Notes under the pieces: generated by a model | What the model saw: the letters and a program-made list of their open reading frames with translations, nothing else | The model's database searches: none | Told to the model about the DNA's origin: nothing | Assembly: GCF_001953305.1 (NCBI RefSeq) | Contig: NZ_MTFE01000010.1 | Span: 3,042,772-3,106,771, forward strand | Reading direction: 5' to 3' | From: Cnuella takakiae | GTDB taxonomy: Bacteria; Bacteroidota; Bacteroidia; Chitinophagales; Chitinophagaceae | DNA: 64,000 nt | Part shown: piece after piece, positions 41,525 to 50,413 of the stretch | Layout of the letters: the number at the start of each line of letters is the position of its first letter | Position numbering within the stretch: position 1 is the stretch's first letter | Position numbers and translations under genes: made by a program

Positions 41525-42535
41525 CTAATTCACTGCGGTAAAATAGGCATTTCTCGCTTGTTCAATCGTCAGGTTCATACGTTCCTGTTGCAGGCGGGTA
41601 AACATATACAAACAGCGGTCATAGGAGTAATCCATATAGTTCATCCATTGCTCAAGGGGACGACTGCTGCACAGGCTGCGGGAGCCAATGGTACCGCAAC
41701 TGAAATTAGGGCCGTCATGCTGCGGTGTATCCTCCACGCGGTCGTCGCCACAACGCCTGTCTCCCCAAATATGCCGCAGGTTCAACCAATGACCCATCTC
41801 GTGGGTAGCGGTGCGGCCCAGTGCATAGGCTGGTGCAAGGGGGTAGCGTGCGGTGCGGCCAAAACCCAGGTAGTTGAGCACTAATCCATCGGTAAGCGGG
41901 TCGCCCCCAGGAAACTGTGCATATCCCAAAATGCCTCCGGCAATATCGCCAACCCAGATATTCAGTTTGGTGGCGGGCGAAACGGCATCGCTGCCGCCTT
42001 CGGAACTAAACTTTATATCATCATCGGTAGAAAAGGTTGAAACTTTGGTGGCTTTCCTGATCACGCCGTCCAGCACAAATTGAATATTGGCCACCGGAAG
42101 GGTGTTGTAGTCATAACCGGCCAGGTAAACCCCGGGTTTTGCCAACTCCTTATTTGCTTTATTAAAGTCTTCATTCAATACATCTATCTGCGACCTTACC
42201 TGTGCATCTGTAACAATAGCCGGGTCCGGCAGAACAATATGTATTATGACTTGGATTTGTCGTGCTGTCCTGTTGCTGCTTTTTCTGCCTCCTTTCTGCA
42301 GTCCTTGGATGGTAGCCTCCAGTATTTCCAGGTTGCGGCCCCGCTCTGGGTTGGCAGCAATCTGTTTTTGTAACAATTCATCGGCCACACAACGCACCCT
42401 TGGTGCCGCTGATGTGATGCCTGTGCTGGCTGCATCTCCTGGCTGGATGCTTTGTTCAGGTTGGATTACTTCTTTCTTTACACAGGATGCCAACAACAGC
42501 AGGCATGCCGCAAATGTATACAGACGCTTTTTCAT
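41525..42535 (-). CDS. M43-type zinc metalloprotease, lipoprotein
   Basis: 336 residues. Signal peptide with lipobox LLASC (Cys about 18), a propeptide-like region (about 50-95), then a pappalysin/cytophagalysin-type catalytic domain. The extended zinc motif HEMGHWLNLRHIWGD (from His245) gives three histidine ligands with the following Asp, and a Met-turn-like MNYMDYSYD lies about 50 residues later. Anchored outside the cytoplasm, it likely cleaves proteins in the periplasm or at the cell surface. The gene is convergent with icd. Confidence 0.88.
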   Translation of the reverse strand: MKKRLYTFAACLLLLASCVKKEVIQPEQSIQPGDAASTGITSAAPRVRCVADELLQKQIAANPERGRNLEILEATIQGLQKGGRKSSNRTARQIQVIIHIVLPDPAIVTDAQVRSQIDVLNEDFNKANKELAKPGVYLAGYDYNTLPVANIQFVLDGVIRKATKVSTFSTDDDIKFSSEGGSDAVSPATKLNIWVGDIAGGILGYAQFPGGDPLTDGLVLNYLGFGRTARYPLAPAYALGRTATHEMGHWLNLRHIWGDRRCGDDRVEDTPQHDGPNFSCGTIGSRSLCSSRPLEQWMNYMDYSYDRCLYMFTRLQQERMNLTIEQARNAYFTAVN

Positions 42536-42722
42536 TGTTATGGTATTTGGTTTTAAAGTAATCCGGTATGATCATAAATAAAACAAGGCTTCAAAATATA
42601 AATAGGTTGCATGCGTGAATCGGGGAACAAACAACAAGTATCTGCGCAAGCGTTTTCATTGAAAACACCAAGGGCTGATATGGCATTTGTTCGTAATTTC
42701 CTCGGCAATAACCCCTGCATGT

Positions 42723-43970
42723 ATGAAATCTGCTACCGGTGCTTCTTTATCGCTGATGATGTTCCTGGAATACTTTGTCTGGGGCGCATGGTACGTCACA
42801 GTGGGTACCTATATGAAGGTTAACCTCGAGGCTTCTGATGCACAGATTGGCGCCACTTATGGCGCCTTGGCCATTGCAACGATGATCTCGCCCTTTTTTG
42901 TAGGCATGGTTGCCGACCGCTATTTTGCCGCACAACGCATCATGGGTGTATTGCACCTGTTGGGAGCGGCACTCCTGTTCTTCGCTACACAAATTGGTAA
43001 TCCCAATGTGTTTTACTGGATCATCCTGTTTTACTCCTTGCTTTATATGCCTACCATAGCTTTAAGCAATAGCGTAGCGTTCGGGCAGATGAATGATCCG
43101 GGCAAACAGTTTCCCTGGATTCGGGTTTTTGGCACCGTTGGCTGGATCGTAGCCGGCCTTTTAATAGGAGCTTTGGGCATTGAAAAAACGGGCAATACTT
43201 TTTATATGGCTGCGGCTGCATCGGCTGTTCTGGGATTGGTATCTTTCTTCCTGCCCAACACGCCACCCAAAGGAAAGAGTGCAGAACAGTCTGCTGCCGG
43301 TGCATTGGGCACCGAGGCCTTTGTTTTGTTCCGCAACCGACCGTACCTGATCTTTTTCATAGCCGCCATTTTGGTGTGTATTCCCCTCTCCTTCTATTAT
43401 GGTTTTGCCAACCTCTTTTTAAATGAAGTGGGTATGGAAAATGCCGCTGGTAAAATGATCTTGGGCCAGGTTTCGGAAGCGGTATTCATTCTTGCCATTC
43501 CCTTTTTGTTCAACCGCATTGGCGTAAAAAATATGCTGCTGCTGGGTATGGTAGCCTGGATTCTCCGCTACCTCTGTTTTGCCTATGGCAATATTGAAAC
43601 GGGCAGCTGGATGTTGTATGCCGGCATCGTCTTACATGGGATCTGCTACGACTTCTTCTTTGTAACCGGCTATATGTATACTGAAAAGAAGGCCGGCCAG
43701 CAGATCAAGAATGCGGCACAAGGGCTTTTCACTTTTGCCACTTATGGGTTGGGTATGTTTATCGGCACGTACTTTTCGGGCATGATTGCGGGTATGTACA
43801 CCCTTGAAGCGATCAACCCCTTCACCAATGCCACCGGCCACAACTGGACCAATATCTGGTATGTGCCTGCATTTATTGCCGCAGGTGTGTTGTTGTACTT
43901 TCTTTTGTTTTTTAAAGAAAAAAATACTGTTGGGGTAGCAACAGCTGCTCCACCGCCGATGCAGCAATGA
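42723..43970 (+). CDS. MFS transporter, nucleoside/H+ symporter type
   Basis: 415 residues from the ATG at 42723 (MKSATGASLSLMMFLEYFVWGAWYV); an earlier ATG at 42687 is not supported by the family start. Twelve spans; the opening resembles NupG/XapB-like nucleoside permeases (FLEYFVWGAWYVTVGTYM), with VADRYFAAQRIMGVLHLLGA in the first half. Such carriers import nucleosides or sugars with protons. The following gap contains a large heptad-repeat element. Substrate inferred from family resemblance only. Confidence 0.82.
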   Translation: MKSATGASLSLMMFLEYFVWGAWYVTVGTYMKVNLEASDAQIGATYGALAIATMISPFFVGMVADRYFAAQRIMGVLHLLGAALLFFATQIGNPNVFYWIILFYSLLYMPTIALSNSVAFGQMNDPGKQFPWIRVFGTVGWIVAGLLIGALGIEKTGNTFYMAAAASAVLGLVSFFLPNTPPKGKSAEQSAAGALGTEAFVLFRNRPYLIFFIAAILVCIPLSFYYGFANLFLNEVGMENAAGKMILGQVSEAVFILAIPFLFNRIGVKNMLLLGMVAWILRYLCFAYGNIETGSWMLYAGIVLHGICYDFFFVTGYMYTEKKAGQQIKNAAQGLFTFATYGLGMFIGTYFSGMIAGMYTLEAINPFTNATGHNWTNIWYVPAFIAAGVLLYFLLFFKEKNTVGVATAAPPPMQQ

Positions 43971-43976
43971 GGGAGA

Positions 43977-44011
43977 TGAGTGGTGAGTGGTGAATTGTAA
44001 ATAGTGAGGCT
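43977..44011. repeat. Left arm of a heptad-repeat element
   Basis: TGAGTGG, TGAGTGG, TGAATTG, TAAATAG, TGAGGCT in perfect 7-nt phase, six bases after the MFS stop. Its words are the reverse complement of the style of the right arm at 44124. Confidence 0.7.
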
Positions 44012-44123
44012 TCTGTAGGATGCGTGTTGATTATTGAGATTAATATGCAAATACTTTAGTTCTTGCAGCAATAAACACCCTTTATTCTTTTCATTTATCT
44101 TTCCTTAAATACCCAATACCTAA

Positions 44124-44186
44124 TCACCAGTCACCAGTCACCAGTCACCAGTCACCAGTCACCAGTCACCAGTCACCAGTCACCAT
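44124..44186. repeat. Tandem heptanucleotide array (TCACCAG)8 plus variant
   Basis: Eight perfect TCACCAG copies (44124-44179), then a variant TCACCAT (44180-44186). Heptad phase continues on both sides (ATACCCA, ATACCTA before; TCACTAA, TCACTAT after). The array ends 22 bases upstream of the ATG of the Gfo/Idh gene, so copy-number slippage could shift promoter or leader spacing. Confidence 0.95.
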
Positions 44187-44208
44187 TCACTAATCACTAT
44201 TCCGCCAT

Positions 44209-45402
44209 ATGACACGAATTGCCATGTTAGGTTCCGGTTTTATCGGACGTTTTTATGCCGACTCCATCCAGGGTTACCGCAGCCAGGATAAAGTTGTAAG
44301 CATCTACTCACGCCGCGAAGAGTCGGCACGCAAGTTTGCCGAAGATTATGCCGTTCCATTCTGGACCACCACTATGGAAGAAGCTATTGCACGGCCTGAA
44401 GTGGACATTGTTTGTATTTCGCTGCCCAACAACCTCCACGAAGAAGCTGTGATGCTTTGCTGCAAACACAAGAAGGCTGTGATGACCACCAAACCCCTCG
44501 GCCGCAATGCCGCTGAAGCCAAGCGAATGCTTGAAGCTGTTGAAGCTGCCGGTATTTTTAATGGCTACCTCGAAGACCTGGTGTACACACCCAAGTTTAT
44601 CAAGGCCGAACAAAGCGTGCGCAATGGCGCCCTGGGCAGGATTCTTTGGGCCAAGAGCCGCGAGACGCACCCTGGCCCGCACTCCGACTGGTTCTGGGAC
44701 CTGGAGCAGGCCGGCGGCGGTTGTATCCTCGACCTGGGTTGTCATTGCGTGGAAATTACCCGTAGTTATATTGGCAAGGACATCAAACCGGTGGAGGTGA
44801 TGTGCTGGGCCGATACACAGGTGAAACCCATTGAAGCTGAAGACCACGCCATCGGCTTGGTGAAATATGAGAATGGTGCCATCGGGCAGTTTGAGGTAAG
44901 CTGGACTTTCCGTGGCGGCCTCGACCTGCGCGATGAAGTAATGGGTTCTGAAGGCACCATCTGGATCAACTCTTTCCTGCGTACCGGCTTTGATATGTTT
45001 ACCACCGGTAAGGGCGGTGATTATGTTGCTGAAAAAGCGGAAAGCAATACGGGCTGGTTGTTTCCTGTAGGTGATGAACTGAATGAACTGGGTTACAACC
45101 ACATGTTCATGGATATGTTTAACGCACTGGAAAAAGGGGAAGCTCCCAAAGAGACTTTCTATGACGGATATGTGGTAAATGCTGTTTTAGATGCTGCTTA
45201 CCGTTCGGCAAAAAGCAAACTCTGGGAACCCGTAAACCTCGAAGTTTGGCGGGGCCGCGAAGGTGTGGGCAAGGACAGCCACCTGATTGAATGGGATGCC
45301 GACCACTACCTGGTGAAAGAGGAAATGACCCACTACGGCGCCAAAAAGCTGATCCTCAAACACAAAGTTTCGGGTGCCTTTATTCAGAAAGTGCTGGAAT
45401 AG
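44209..45402 (+). CDS. Gfo/Idh/MocA-family oxidoreductase
   Basis: 397 residues. N-terminal Rossmann fold ARG-free start IAMLGSGFIGRFYADSIQG (NAD(P) motif GSGFIG), then AEAKRMLEAVEAAG and the family's EDLVYTPKFIKAEQ (conserved Lys region), followed by WFWDLEQAGGGCILDLGCHCVEI (His of the active site). Members oxidise or reduce sugars, inositols or related polyols; the substrate is not predictable. Preceded by the TCACCAG array and followed by tRNA-Arg. Confidence 0.92.
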   Translation: MTRIAMLGSGFIGRFYADSIQGYRSQDKVVSIYSRREESARKFAEDYAVPFWTTTMEEAIARPEVDIVCISLPNNLHEEAVMLCCKHKKAVMTTKPLGRNAAEAKRMLEAVEAAGIFNGYLEDLVYTPKFIKAEQSVRNGALGRILWAKSRETHPGPHSDWFWDLEQAGGGCILDLGCHCVEITRSYIGKDIKPVEVMCWADTQVKPIEAEDHAIGLVKYENGAIGQFEVSWTFRGGLDLRDEVMGSEGTIWINSFLRTGFDMFTTGKGGDYVAEKAESNTGWLFPVGDELNELGYNHMFMDMFNALEKGEAPKETFYDGYVVNAVLDAAYRSAKSKLWEPVNLEVWRGREGVGKDSHLIEWDADHYLVKEEMTHYGAKKLILKHKVSGAFIQKVLE

Positions 45403-45448
45403 TGGAACTGTCTTATATTTGCAGCCGCTCCGTAAAGAGCAGCTGTAC

Positions 45449-45522
45449 GGACCGGTAGCTCAGCTGGATAGAGCATCTGCCTTCTAAGCAGACGGTCATT
45501 GGTTCGAATCCAATCCGGTTCA
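45449..45522 (+). tRNA. tRNA-Arg (anticodon TCT)
   Basis: 74 nt, full cloverleaf: acceptor GGACCGG / CCGGTTC (one G-T), D arm GCTC / GAGC, anticodon stem TCTGC / GCAGA with loop CTTCTAA (anticodon TCT, reads AGA), T arm ATTGG / CCAAT with TTCGAAT. The discriminator is A; the CCA end is not encoded. Confidence 0.97.
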
Positions 45523-45525
45523 CGA

Positions 45526-45565
45526 AAGCCTTGTAAGTCTACACTTGCAAGGCTTTTATTTTTTT
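45526..45565 (+). terminator. Terminator after tRNA-Arg
   Basis: AAGCCTTGTAAG / CTTGCAAGGCTT (one G-T pair) with a 6-nt loop, then TTATTTTTTT. The following stretch to 45753 shows no gene. Confidence 0.93.
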
Positions 45566-45753
45566 AGACCACTCCAAATAAAACCAAGCAAACGCAATGG
45601 TCAAGGATAGGAACAGCGCAATGTGCTGTTTTCCTGCTTAGTCCTTTTTGGTGGTAGTAATTACAATTTGCACACAAAGATGGTTAGCTGTGGTAAGGGT
45701 AAAATGCTAAAGGCAACCTTCCTCCGTTTATCTTAGATGGCAAAGTCACCACC

Positions 45754-47364
45754 ATGTACCGCCTCAACATACTGGGCATCCTTATTTGGTTTTTATATGC
45801 CTGCAACAATGGGGAAAGCCAAACAACAGCCGTTGCCACGCAAAGAGATACCACCATTGTAGCGGCTAATTCCTACAGTGATATTTTTTTAGATAGCAGC
45901 CTGCTTTCAACCTTCCTTGCCCAGCGCAATCCCACTGATAGCATCGGCAGTTTGATGCGCAATTTTTACAATAGCCGCAACTTTCAGGCGGCATGGTTCA
46001 ACGAGCGGGGCAAGCTAACCAACCAGGCGCTTTCTTTCTGGAACCTCCACGAGCAACATTTTAAGCTTACGGGCGACAGTGCTATTTATTCCCAATCACT
46101 ACATGCGCGTATGGACCGGCTGGTGGAAGAAGATACCACCCTCCTGCCCGATCGGAACTTGCTGGAGCAGACGGATTTGGAACTGACCGAGCATTTTTTC
46201 CATTTTGCCCGGTATGCATATGCCGGGAAACTTGATCCCGGAAAGTTGCAGTGGTATATCCCCCGCAAGCAGGTAGATGCCGTTAGGTTGCTGGATTCCC
46301 TGTTGGTACACCAGGGCGCTAACCTGGATGATTGGGAACCGGTAAACCCCATGTATGGCAAGGTGCGCAGGGAGCTTAAGCGCTATTACGACTTGCAGCG
46401 GAAAGGTTCTGAAGATTCGATTTTACCGGGAAGGAACAAAGTTTTTCAACTGGGTGATACCGGGCTTGCGGTAGCGCAACTCAATCGTAAACTTTTTTTG
46501 TTAGGCGATTGCCATGATAGCAGCAAGGTTGATTTTTATACTGCAAACACTGTTGCTGCTGTAAAACGGGCACAACAGCGTTTTGGATTAACCGCCAATG
46601 GTGTTGCCGACATGCGATTGATTAAAGAATTAAATGTTTCCTATCGAAAGAGGATCGAACAATTGCTGGTGAATATGGAACGCATGCGTTGGGTGCCCAG
46701 GGAAGCTAAAGGCGATCATATCATTGTCAACATCCCGGAGTTCCGGTTGCATGCCTATAACGATACCGGGAAAGTTTTTGACATGCGGATTGTTGTAGGT
46801 AAGTCGGGCACCAGTACGGTTGTTTTTAATGATGAACTGAAATACGTGGTCTTTAGTCCTTACTGGAACGTGCCTGCTTCTATCGTGCGCAACGAAATAA
46901 TGCCGGCCATGCGGCGCAATCCCGGCTACCTTGCAAGAAAGAATATGGAGCAAACCGGTACCAGTGGCGGCCTACCTGTCATCAGGCAAAAACCTGGTGG
47001 ATCCAATTCGCTGGGGTTAGTGAAATTCCTTTTTCCTAATAGCTACAATATTTACTTCCATGATACCCCCAGCAAAAGCTTGTTTAGCCAGGACAAACGA
47101 GCCTTCAGCCATGGCTGTATCCGCCTGGCAGAGCCGGTGAAAATGGCGCAATGGTTATTGCGTGATCAGCCCCATTGGACCGCCGAAAAGATCAATGAAG
47201 CCATGCACCAATCCAAGGAAAAATGGGTAACGGTGAAGCAACCCGTGCCCGTGTTTATCTCCTACTTTACAGCATGGGTAGACCGGGAAGGATTACTCCA
47301 CTTCCGGGATGATATCTATGGGCATGATAAGGAAATGGCGGAGCAGATGTTTGCGCGGAAATAA
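45754..47364 (+). CDS. L,D-transpeptidase (YcbB-like), lipoprotein
   Basis: 536 residues. The start MYRLNILGILIWFLYAC gives a lipobox-like end (Cys about 17), so it is probably a lipid-anchored periplasmic enzyme. A helical and peptidoglycan-binding-like region (about 220-300, LGDTGLAVAQLNRKLFLLGD) precedes the YkuD catalytic domain (about 320-480) with HDTPSKSLF and FSHGCIRLAEP (His, Cys455 nucleophile, Arg). Catalyses 3-3 crosslinks or attachment to the wall; carbapenem-sensitive type. The peptidoglycan-binding motif and length match YcbB-type L,D-transpeptidases. Confidence 0.93.
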   Translation: MYRLNILGILIWFLYACNNGESQTTAVATQRDTTIVAANSYSDIFLDSSLLSTFLAQRNPTDSIGSLMRNFYNSRNFQAAWFNERGKLTNQALSFWNLHEQHFKLTGDSAIYSQSLHARMDRLVEEDTTLLPDRNLLEQTDLELTEHFFHFARYAYAGKLDPGKLQWYIPRKQVDAVRLLDSLLVHQGANLDDWEPVNPMYGKVRRELKRYYDLQRKGSEDSILPGRNKVFQLGDTGLAVAQLNRKLFLLGDCHDSSKVDFYTANTVAAVKRAQQRFGLTANGVADMRLIKELNVSYRKRIEQLLVNMERMRWVPREAKGDHIIVNIPEFRLHAYNDTGKVFDMRIVVGKSGTSTVVFNDELKYVVFSPYWNVPASIVRNEIMPAMRRNPGYLARKNMEQTGTSGGLPVIRQKPGGSNSLGLVKFLFPNSYNIYFHDTPSKSLFSQDKRAFSHGCIRLAEPVKMAQWLLRDQPHWTAEKINEAMHQSKEKWVTVKQPVPVFISYFTAWVDREGLLHFRDDIYGHDKEMAEQMFARK

Positions 47365-47449
47365 AGCGATATAATTTGCCTGCTGGTAAGGAAGAATGCA
47401 GGTGATGAAAATAGATTTCAAGATAAGTTGGCTGCGTTCTATAAAAGAA

Positions 47450-47495
47450 AAAGTGTTTGGCAAATGGCTATTACTAACCTTCCACCAAACACTTT
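47450..47495. terminator. Inverted repeat between convergent genes, possible terminator
   Basis: AAAGTGTTTGG (47450-47460) and CCAAACACTTT (47485-47495) pair perfectly over a 24-nt loop, between the L,D-transpeptidase and GH105 stops. No long T-tract. Confidence 0.45.
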
Positions 47496-47510
47496 CCCTT
47501 AAAGAGTTGC

Positions 47511-48650
47511 TTACTTCATTTTCAAAACTTCCGAACCTGCCAGCAAAAAGCAGCCCAGGCCATAGTCTTCAAAATCGGGCATGCTGGTGTATGATACCGG
47601 CTGTCCGTCCTTGGGTTCTTTGCCGGTACCCTGTACCCAACCCAGAAAGCCGTTGGGGTGCACCGACTCTTTTAGCAATGCGCTCCATGCTTTAGCTATT
47701 ACCGGCTTATATGTTTTTGCATCCAATAATCCATTGCGCACACCCCATGCAAAACCATACACAAACAGCGAAGTGCCGGTAGCTTCCTTACCACCAAAAT
47801 GGGTAGGATCCTGGAGGCTTACATTCCAATAGCCATCGGTGCGCTGCAAAGGCAACAGGGCATTGCACATGGCCAGGTAGTCGTTGAAGTATTCCTGGTA
47901 GTGCGGGTCAGATTTGGGCAGCAGCTCCAGGGTGCGCACAAGGGCGGCCACTACCCAGCCATTTCCGCGGCTCCAGTAGCAATCATCACCATTGGGTTCC
48001 TTGTAGGGGGGTACAAAATCTTTGTCGCGCCACCACAAACCTTCCGCTGCATTGTACAGGCCTTTGCCGCCATGCTTGTACTTGCTGAAAGCATAGAGGT
48101 CGTACATCTTGCGGAAATAACTGGTGTCTTTGTACAGCACACCAAGGCGTGTCATTACAGGCATGCCCATTTGCAAGGCATCGATCCAATTCCAGTCGTC
48201 GGCCTTTTCGCTTGTCACCATGTTGTCGATGGAAGCCTTGATGTCCTTAATCCTTTCCGGCTTTTGGTCTATCAGGTACAGGTCGATATAGGTTTGGCCA
48301 CAGGCCTGGTTGTCCGCATTGCGGGTGTTGACGCCACCGTTCAATCCCCATTTGTGTTTGTCGCCCCACTGAACCGCGTAGTCTACATACTCTTTTTTGG
48401 GGTCAACATCATTCAGCGCCATCAACCCTTCATAATAAACGGCACGGGTCCAGATGTTGGAAGGCCGCTCTTTATTGGTGATGATGGTTTTGCCCGCATC
48501 GGGCCACTTGTTCATGAAGTACTGGTTGGTAAGGCGCAGGGCCGCCAGTGTTTTTTTACGGGCAGGCAACTTTTGTGCATGAGCCGTTGGTGCCAAAAAG
48601 GAAAAGGCAACTATTCCCATTGCCAGTATGCGTGTAGTAATCTGTTTCAT
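47511..48650 (-). CDS. GH105 unsaturated rhamnogalacturonyl hydrolase
   Basis: 379 residues with signal peptide (MKQITTRILAMGIVAFSFLAPTAHA). Alpha/alpha-barrel features of GH88/GH105: AVYYEGLMALNDV, DNQACGQTYIDLYLI, WNWIDALQMGMPVM and WSRGNGWVVAALVR (WxRGNGW is diagnostic for GH105). These enzymes remove the 4,5-unsaturated galacturonate left on rhamnogalacturonan oligomers by lyases. Placed downstream of PL11 and CE12 genes, with which it probably forms an operon (32 bases from the upstream CE12). Periplasmic. Confidence 0.92.
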   Translation of the reverse strand: MKQITTRILAMGIVAFSFLAPTAHAQKLPARKKTLAALRLTNQYFMNKWPDAGKTIITNKERPSNIWTRAVYYEGLMALNDVDPKKEYVDYAVQWGDKHKWGLNGGVNTRNADNQACGQTYIDLYLIDQKPERIKDIKASIDNMVTSEKADDWNWIDALQMGMPVMTRLGVLYKDTSYFRKMYDLYAFSKYKHGGKGLYNAAEGLWWRDKDFVPPYKEPNGDDCYWSRGNGWVVAALVRTLELLPKSDPHYQEYFNDYLAMCNALLPLQRTDGYWNVSLQDPTHFGGKEATGTSLFVYGFAWGVRNGLLDAKTYKPVIAKAWSALLKESVHPNGFLGWVQGTGKEPKDGQPVSYTSMPDFEDYGLGCFLLAGSEVLKMK

Positions 48651-48682
48651 GCTTCTTTATTGCAGGTATATAAGGGTTGTTA

Positions 48683-49474
48683 TTAGTTGCGTAAAAAACG
48701 GTGCAGTTTACCGGGTTTGGTATCGCGGATGGCCTGGGCCAGGATAGCTGCACTCAGCAAGGCGCCTTCCTTTTCGGTATGGGTATGATCGTAGGGAAAA
48801 TAGGCGGCCACCCTGGCAGCACCCATGGCTTCATAGCGGTCGGCAATGAGGTTGTTGAGGTCGAGGAAAGGTATGTTTTCCTCACGGGCAAGGGTGCGTG
48901 CCCAAAGGCCGTAACTACTGTCTGAGCGCACGACTTTTCCGGCCTTCCAGTTGTTGCGCGGAACCAGCGAACACATAACCGGGAGTGCACCTTTGGCTTT
49001 TGCATCCCTGATATAGCGGCGCATATAATGGCCATAGGTGTACACGGTTTCTTTCTGTTTGGTAATGGGGTTCCATATCTCTTTGCTTTCGGCGCCAAGG
49101 CCATTGATGGTGCCACGGGCACGTGCCGTATCATCAAGCGGGCTGGCATCGTTGTGGCCAAACTGCATCAGTACATAATCGCCTTTCTTCAGTGTGGACA
49201 TGATCTTGTCCCATCGGCCCTCGGTGATAAAGGTGCGGCTGCTGCGGCCACCCATTGCGTGGTTTTGGAGGCTGATCCGGCCGGTATCGAAATGCGCAGC
49301 CAAAAAACTGCCCCAGCCCCACTGACCGTTTTTGCCGGTGCCATCGCCATTGCGCACTGTGGAGTCGCCTATGATATACAATACGGGTTTTGCCTTGCGC
49401 CAGGTAAAAGCCGCAGCCCCGGTAAAAAGCAGGAGCATTACTATACTGCGCCAGATTGTTTGGTTCTTGTTCAT
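48683..49474 (-). CDS. Rhamnogalacturonan acetylesterase, CE12/SGNH (first copy)
   Basis: 263 residues with N-terminal signal/anchor (IVMLLLFTGAAAF). SGNH blocks: YIIGDSTVRNG (Ser38 nucleophile), MGGRSSRTF, QFGHNDAS and DHTHTEKEG (catalytic Asp/His). These match CE12 acetylesterases that remove O-acetyl groups from rhamnogalacturonan, allowing lyase access. Paralogue of the gene at 49589. Start at the ATG at 49474; 32 bases upstream of GH105 on the same strand. Periplasmic. Confidence 0.9.
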   Translation of the reverse strand: MNKNQTIWRSIVMLLLFTGAAAFTWRKAKPVLYIIGDSTVRNGDGTGKNGQWGWGSFLAAHFDTGRISLQNHAMGGRSSRTFITEGRWDKIMSTLKKGDYVLMQFGHNDASPLDDTARARGTINGLGAESKEIWNPITKQKETVYTYGHYMRRYIRDAKAKGALPVMCSLVPRNNWKAGKVVRSDSSYGLWARTLAREENIPFLDLNNLIADRYEAMGAARVAAYFPYDHTHTEKEGALLSAAILAQAIRDTKPGKLHRFLRN

Positions 49475-49505
49475 GTATGCTTTTTATATTTTACTACTAA
49501 TGCCA

Positions 49506-49578
49506 TTTTCAAGTAGGTAATTCAGTAATATCGGCATGACAATCTTCTATTTTGCATATAACACTACCTAATTGAAAA
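49506..49578. promoter_or_regulatory. Inverted repeat between the two CE12 genes, possible operator
   Basis: TTTTCAAGTAGGTA (49506-49519) and, in reverse complement, TTTTCAATTAGGTA (49565-49578) match at 13 of 14 positions, and a further CCA/CCG matches on the outer side. The site lies upstream of the CE12 gene starting at 49474 and downstream of the one ending at 49589. It could be a regulator site or part of a long hairpin. Confidence 0.45.
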
Positions 49579-49588
49579 CGGTATAGCC

Positions 49589-50413
49589 TTATAGGGTAGC
49601 CGAAAACCGCTTCAGTTCTTTTTTACGGATCGCGCTTTTCAGGTGGAGGCTTTTGGTACCTGCCAGCAGGTCCGATACCGAAGCGGCATTGAGCCTTGCG
49701 CCTTCCTTGTTGGTATGGGTATGGTCGCCATGAAACAGGCGGCCTACTTTTTCCGGGCCCAGTTGTTCATAACGGGCTGCCGATTTTTCGTTCAGGTCAA
49801 GAAAAGGCACGCCTTCCTGTTCCGCCACTTCTTTGGCCCACAGACCAAAATCCATTTTGGCCCGGGGTACTTTGCCATCTTTGAAAATATTGCGCGGCAC
49901 CATGCTCAGTACCACCGGTTGCGCGCCCTTGGCTTTTACCTGTCGTACAAACTGCCGGATATACCATCCATAGCTGTGCACTACCTCGGTACGGCCATCT
50001 GACCAACGCAGCAGGATGCTGTCTTCACCGGTGCCCTTAAGCGTGCCCCTGTTTTTGGCCGTGGTATCGGGGTAGCTGCCATCGTTGTGGCCAAACTGTA
50101 TCAGCAGGTAGTCGCCGGGTTGCAGCAGGGAGTCTACTCTGGCAAAACGGCCTTCTTTGGTAAAGCTCCGGGAGCTTCGTCCGGCCATGGCATGGTTGGC
50201 GATCCGCACTTTACCCGAATCCAAAAACTGGTGCAGCAGCGAGCCCCAGCCCCACTGCTCTTTATCGTTGTTGCGCACGGTGGAGTCGCCAATGAGGTAA
50301 AGAGTTGGTTTTGGCTTGCGCCAAAAAGGTGCGAAAGAAGCACCGGCCACCAGCAGTATGAAGAGCGCAACAGGCCTCAGGCCTGTATTTATAGCTTTTG
50401 CTTGCGGCTTCAT
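49589..50413 (-). CDS. Rhamnogalacturonan acetylesterase, CE12/SGNH (second copy)
   Basis: 274 residues, signal/anchor (LFILLVAGASFAPF). Motifs YLIGDSTVRNN (Ser44), MAGRSSRSF, QFGHNDGS and DHTHTNKEG. Very similar to the copy at 48683 (shared DSTVRN, QWGWGS, NHAM-GRSSR and SMVPRN), so a local duplication is likely. The start overlaps the PL11 stop (ATGA), so both are translated from one message. Expected to deacetylate rhamnogalacturonan in the periplasm. Confidence 0.9.
   Translation of the reverse strand: MKPQAKAINTGLRPVALFILLVAGASFAPFWRKPKPTLYLIGDSTVRNNDKEQWGWGSLLHQFLDSGKVRIANHAMAGRSSRSFTKEGRFARVDSLLQPGDYLLIQFGHNDGSYPDTTAKNRGTLKGTGEDSILLRWSDGRTEVVHSYGWYIRQFVRQVKAKGAQPVVLSMVPRNIFKDGKVPRAKMDFGLWAKEVAEQEGVPFLDLNEKSAARYEQLGPEKVGRLFHGDHTHTNKEGARLNAASVSDLLAGTKSLHLKSAIRKKELKRFSATL

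Noticed and set aside
44124-44186. CRISPR array
   Set aside because: The unit is only 7 nt, with no spacers and no cas genes.
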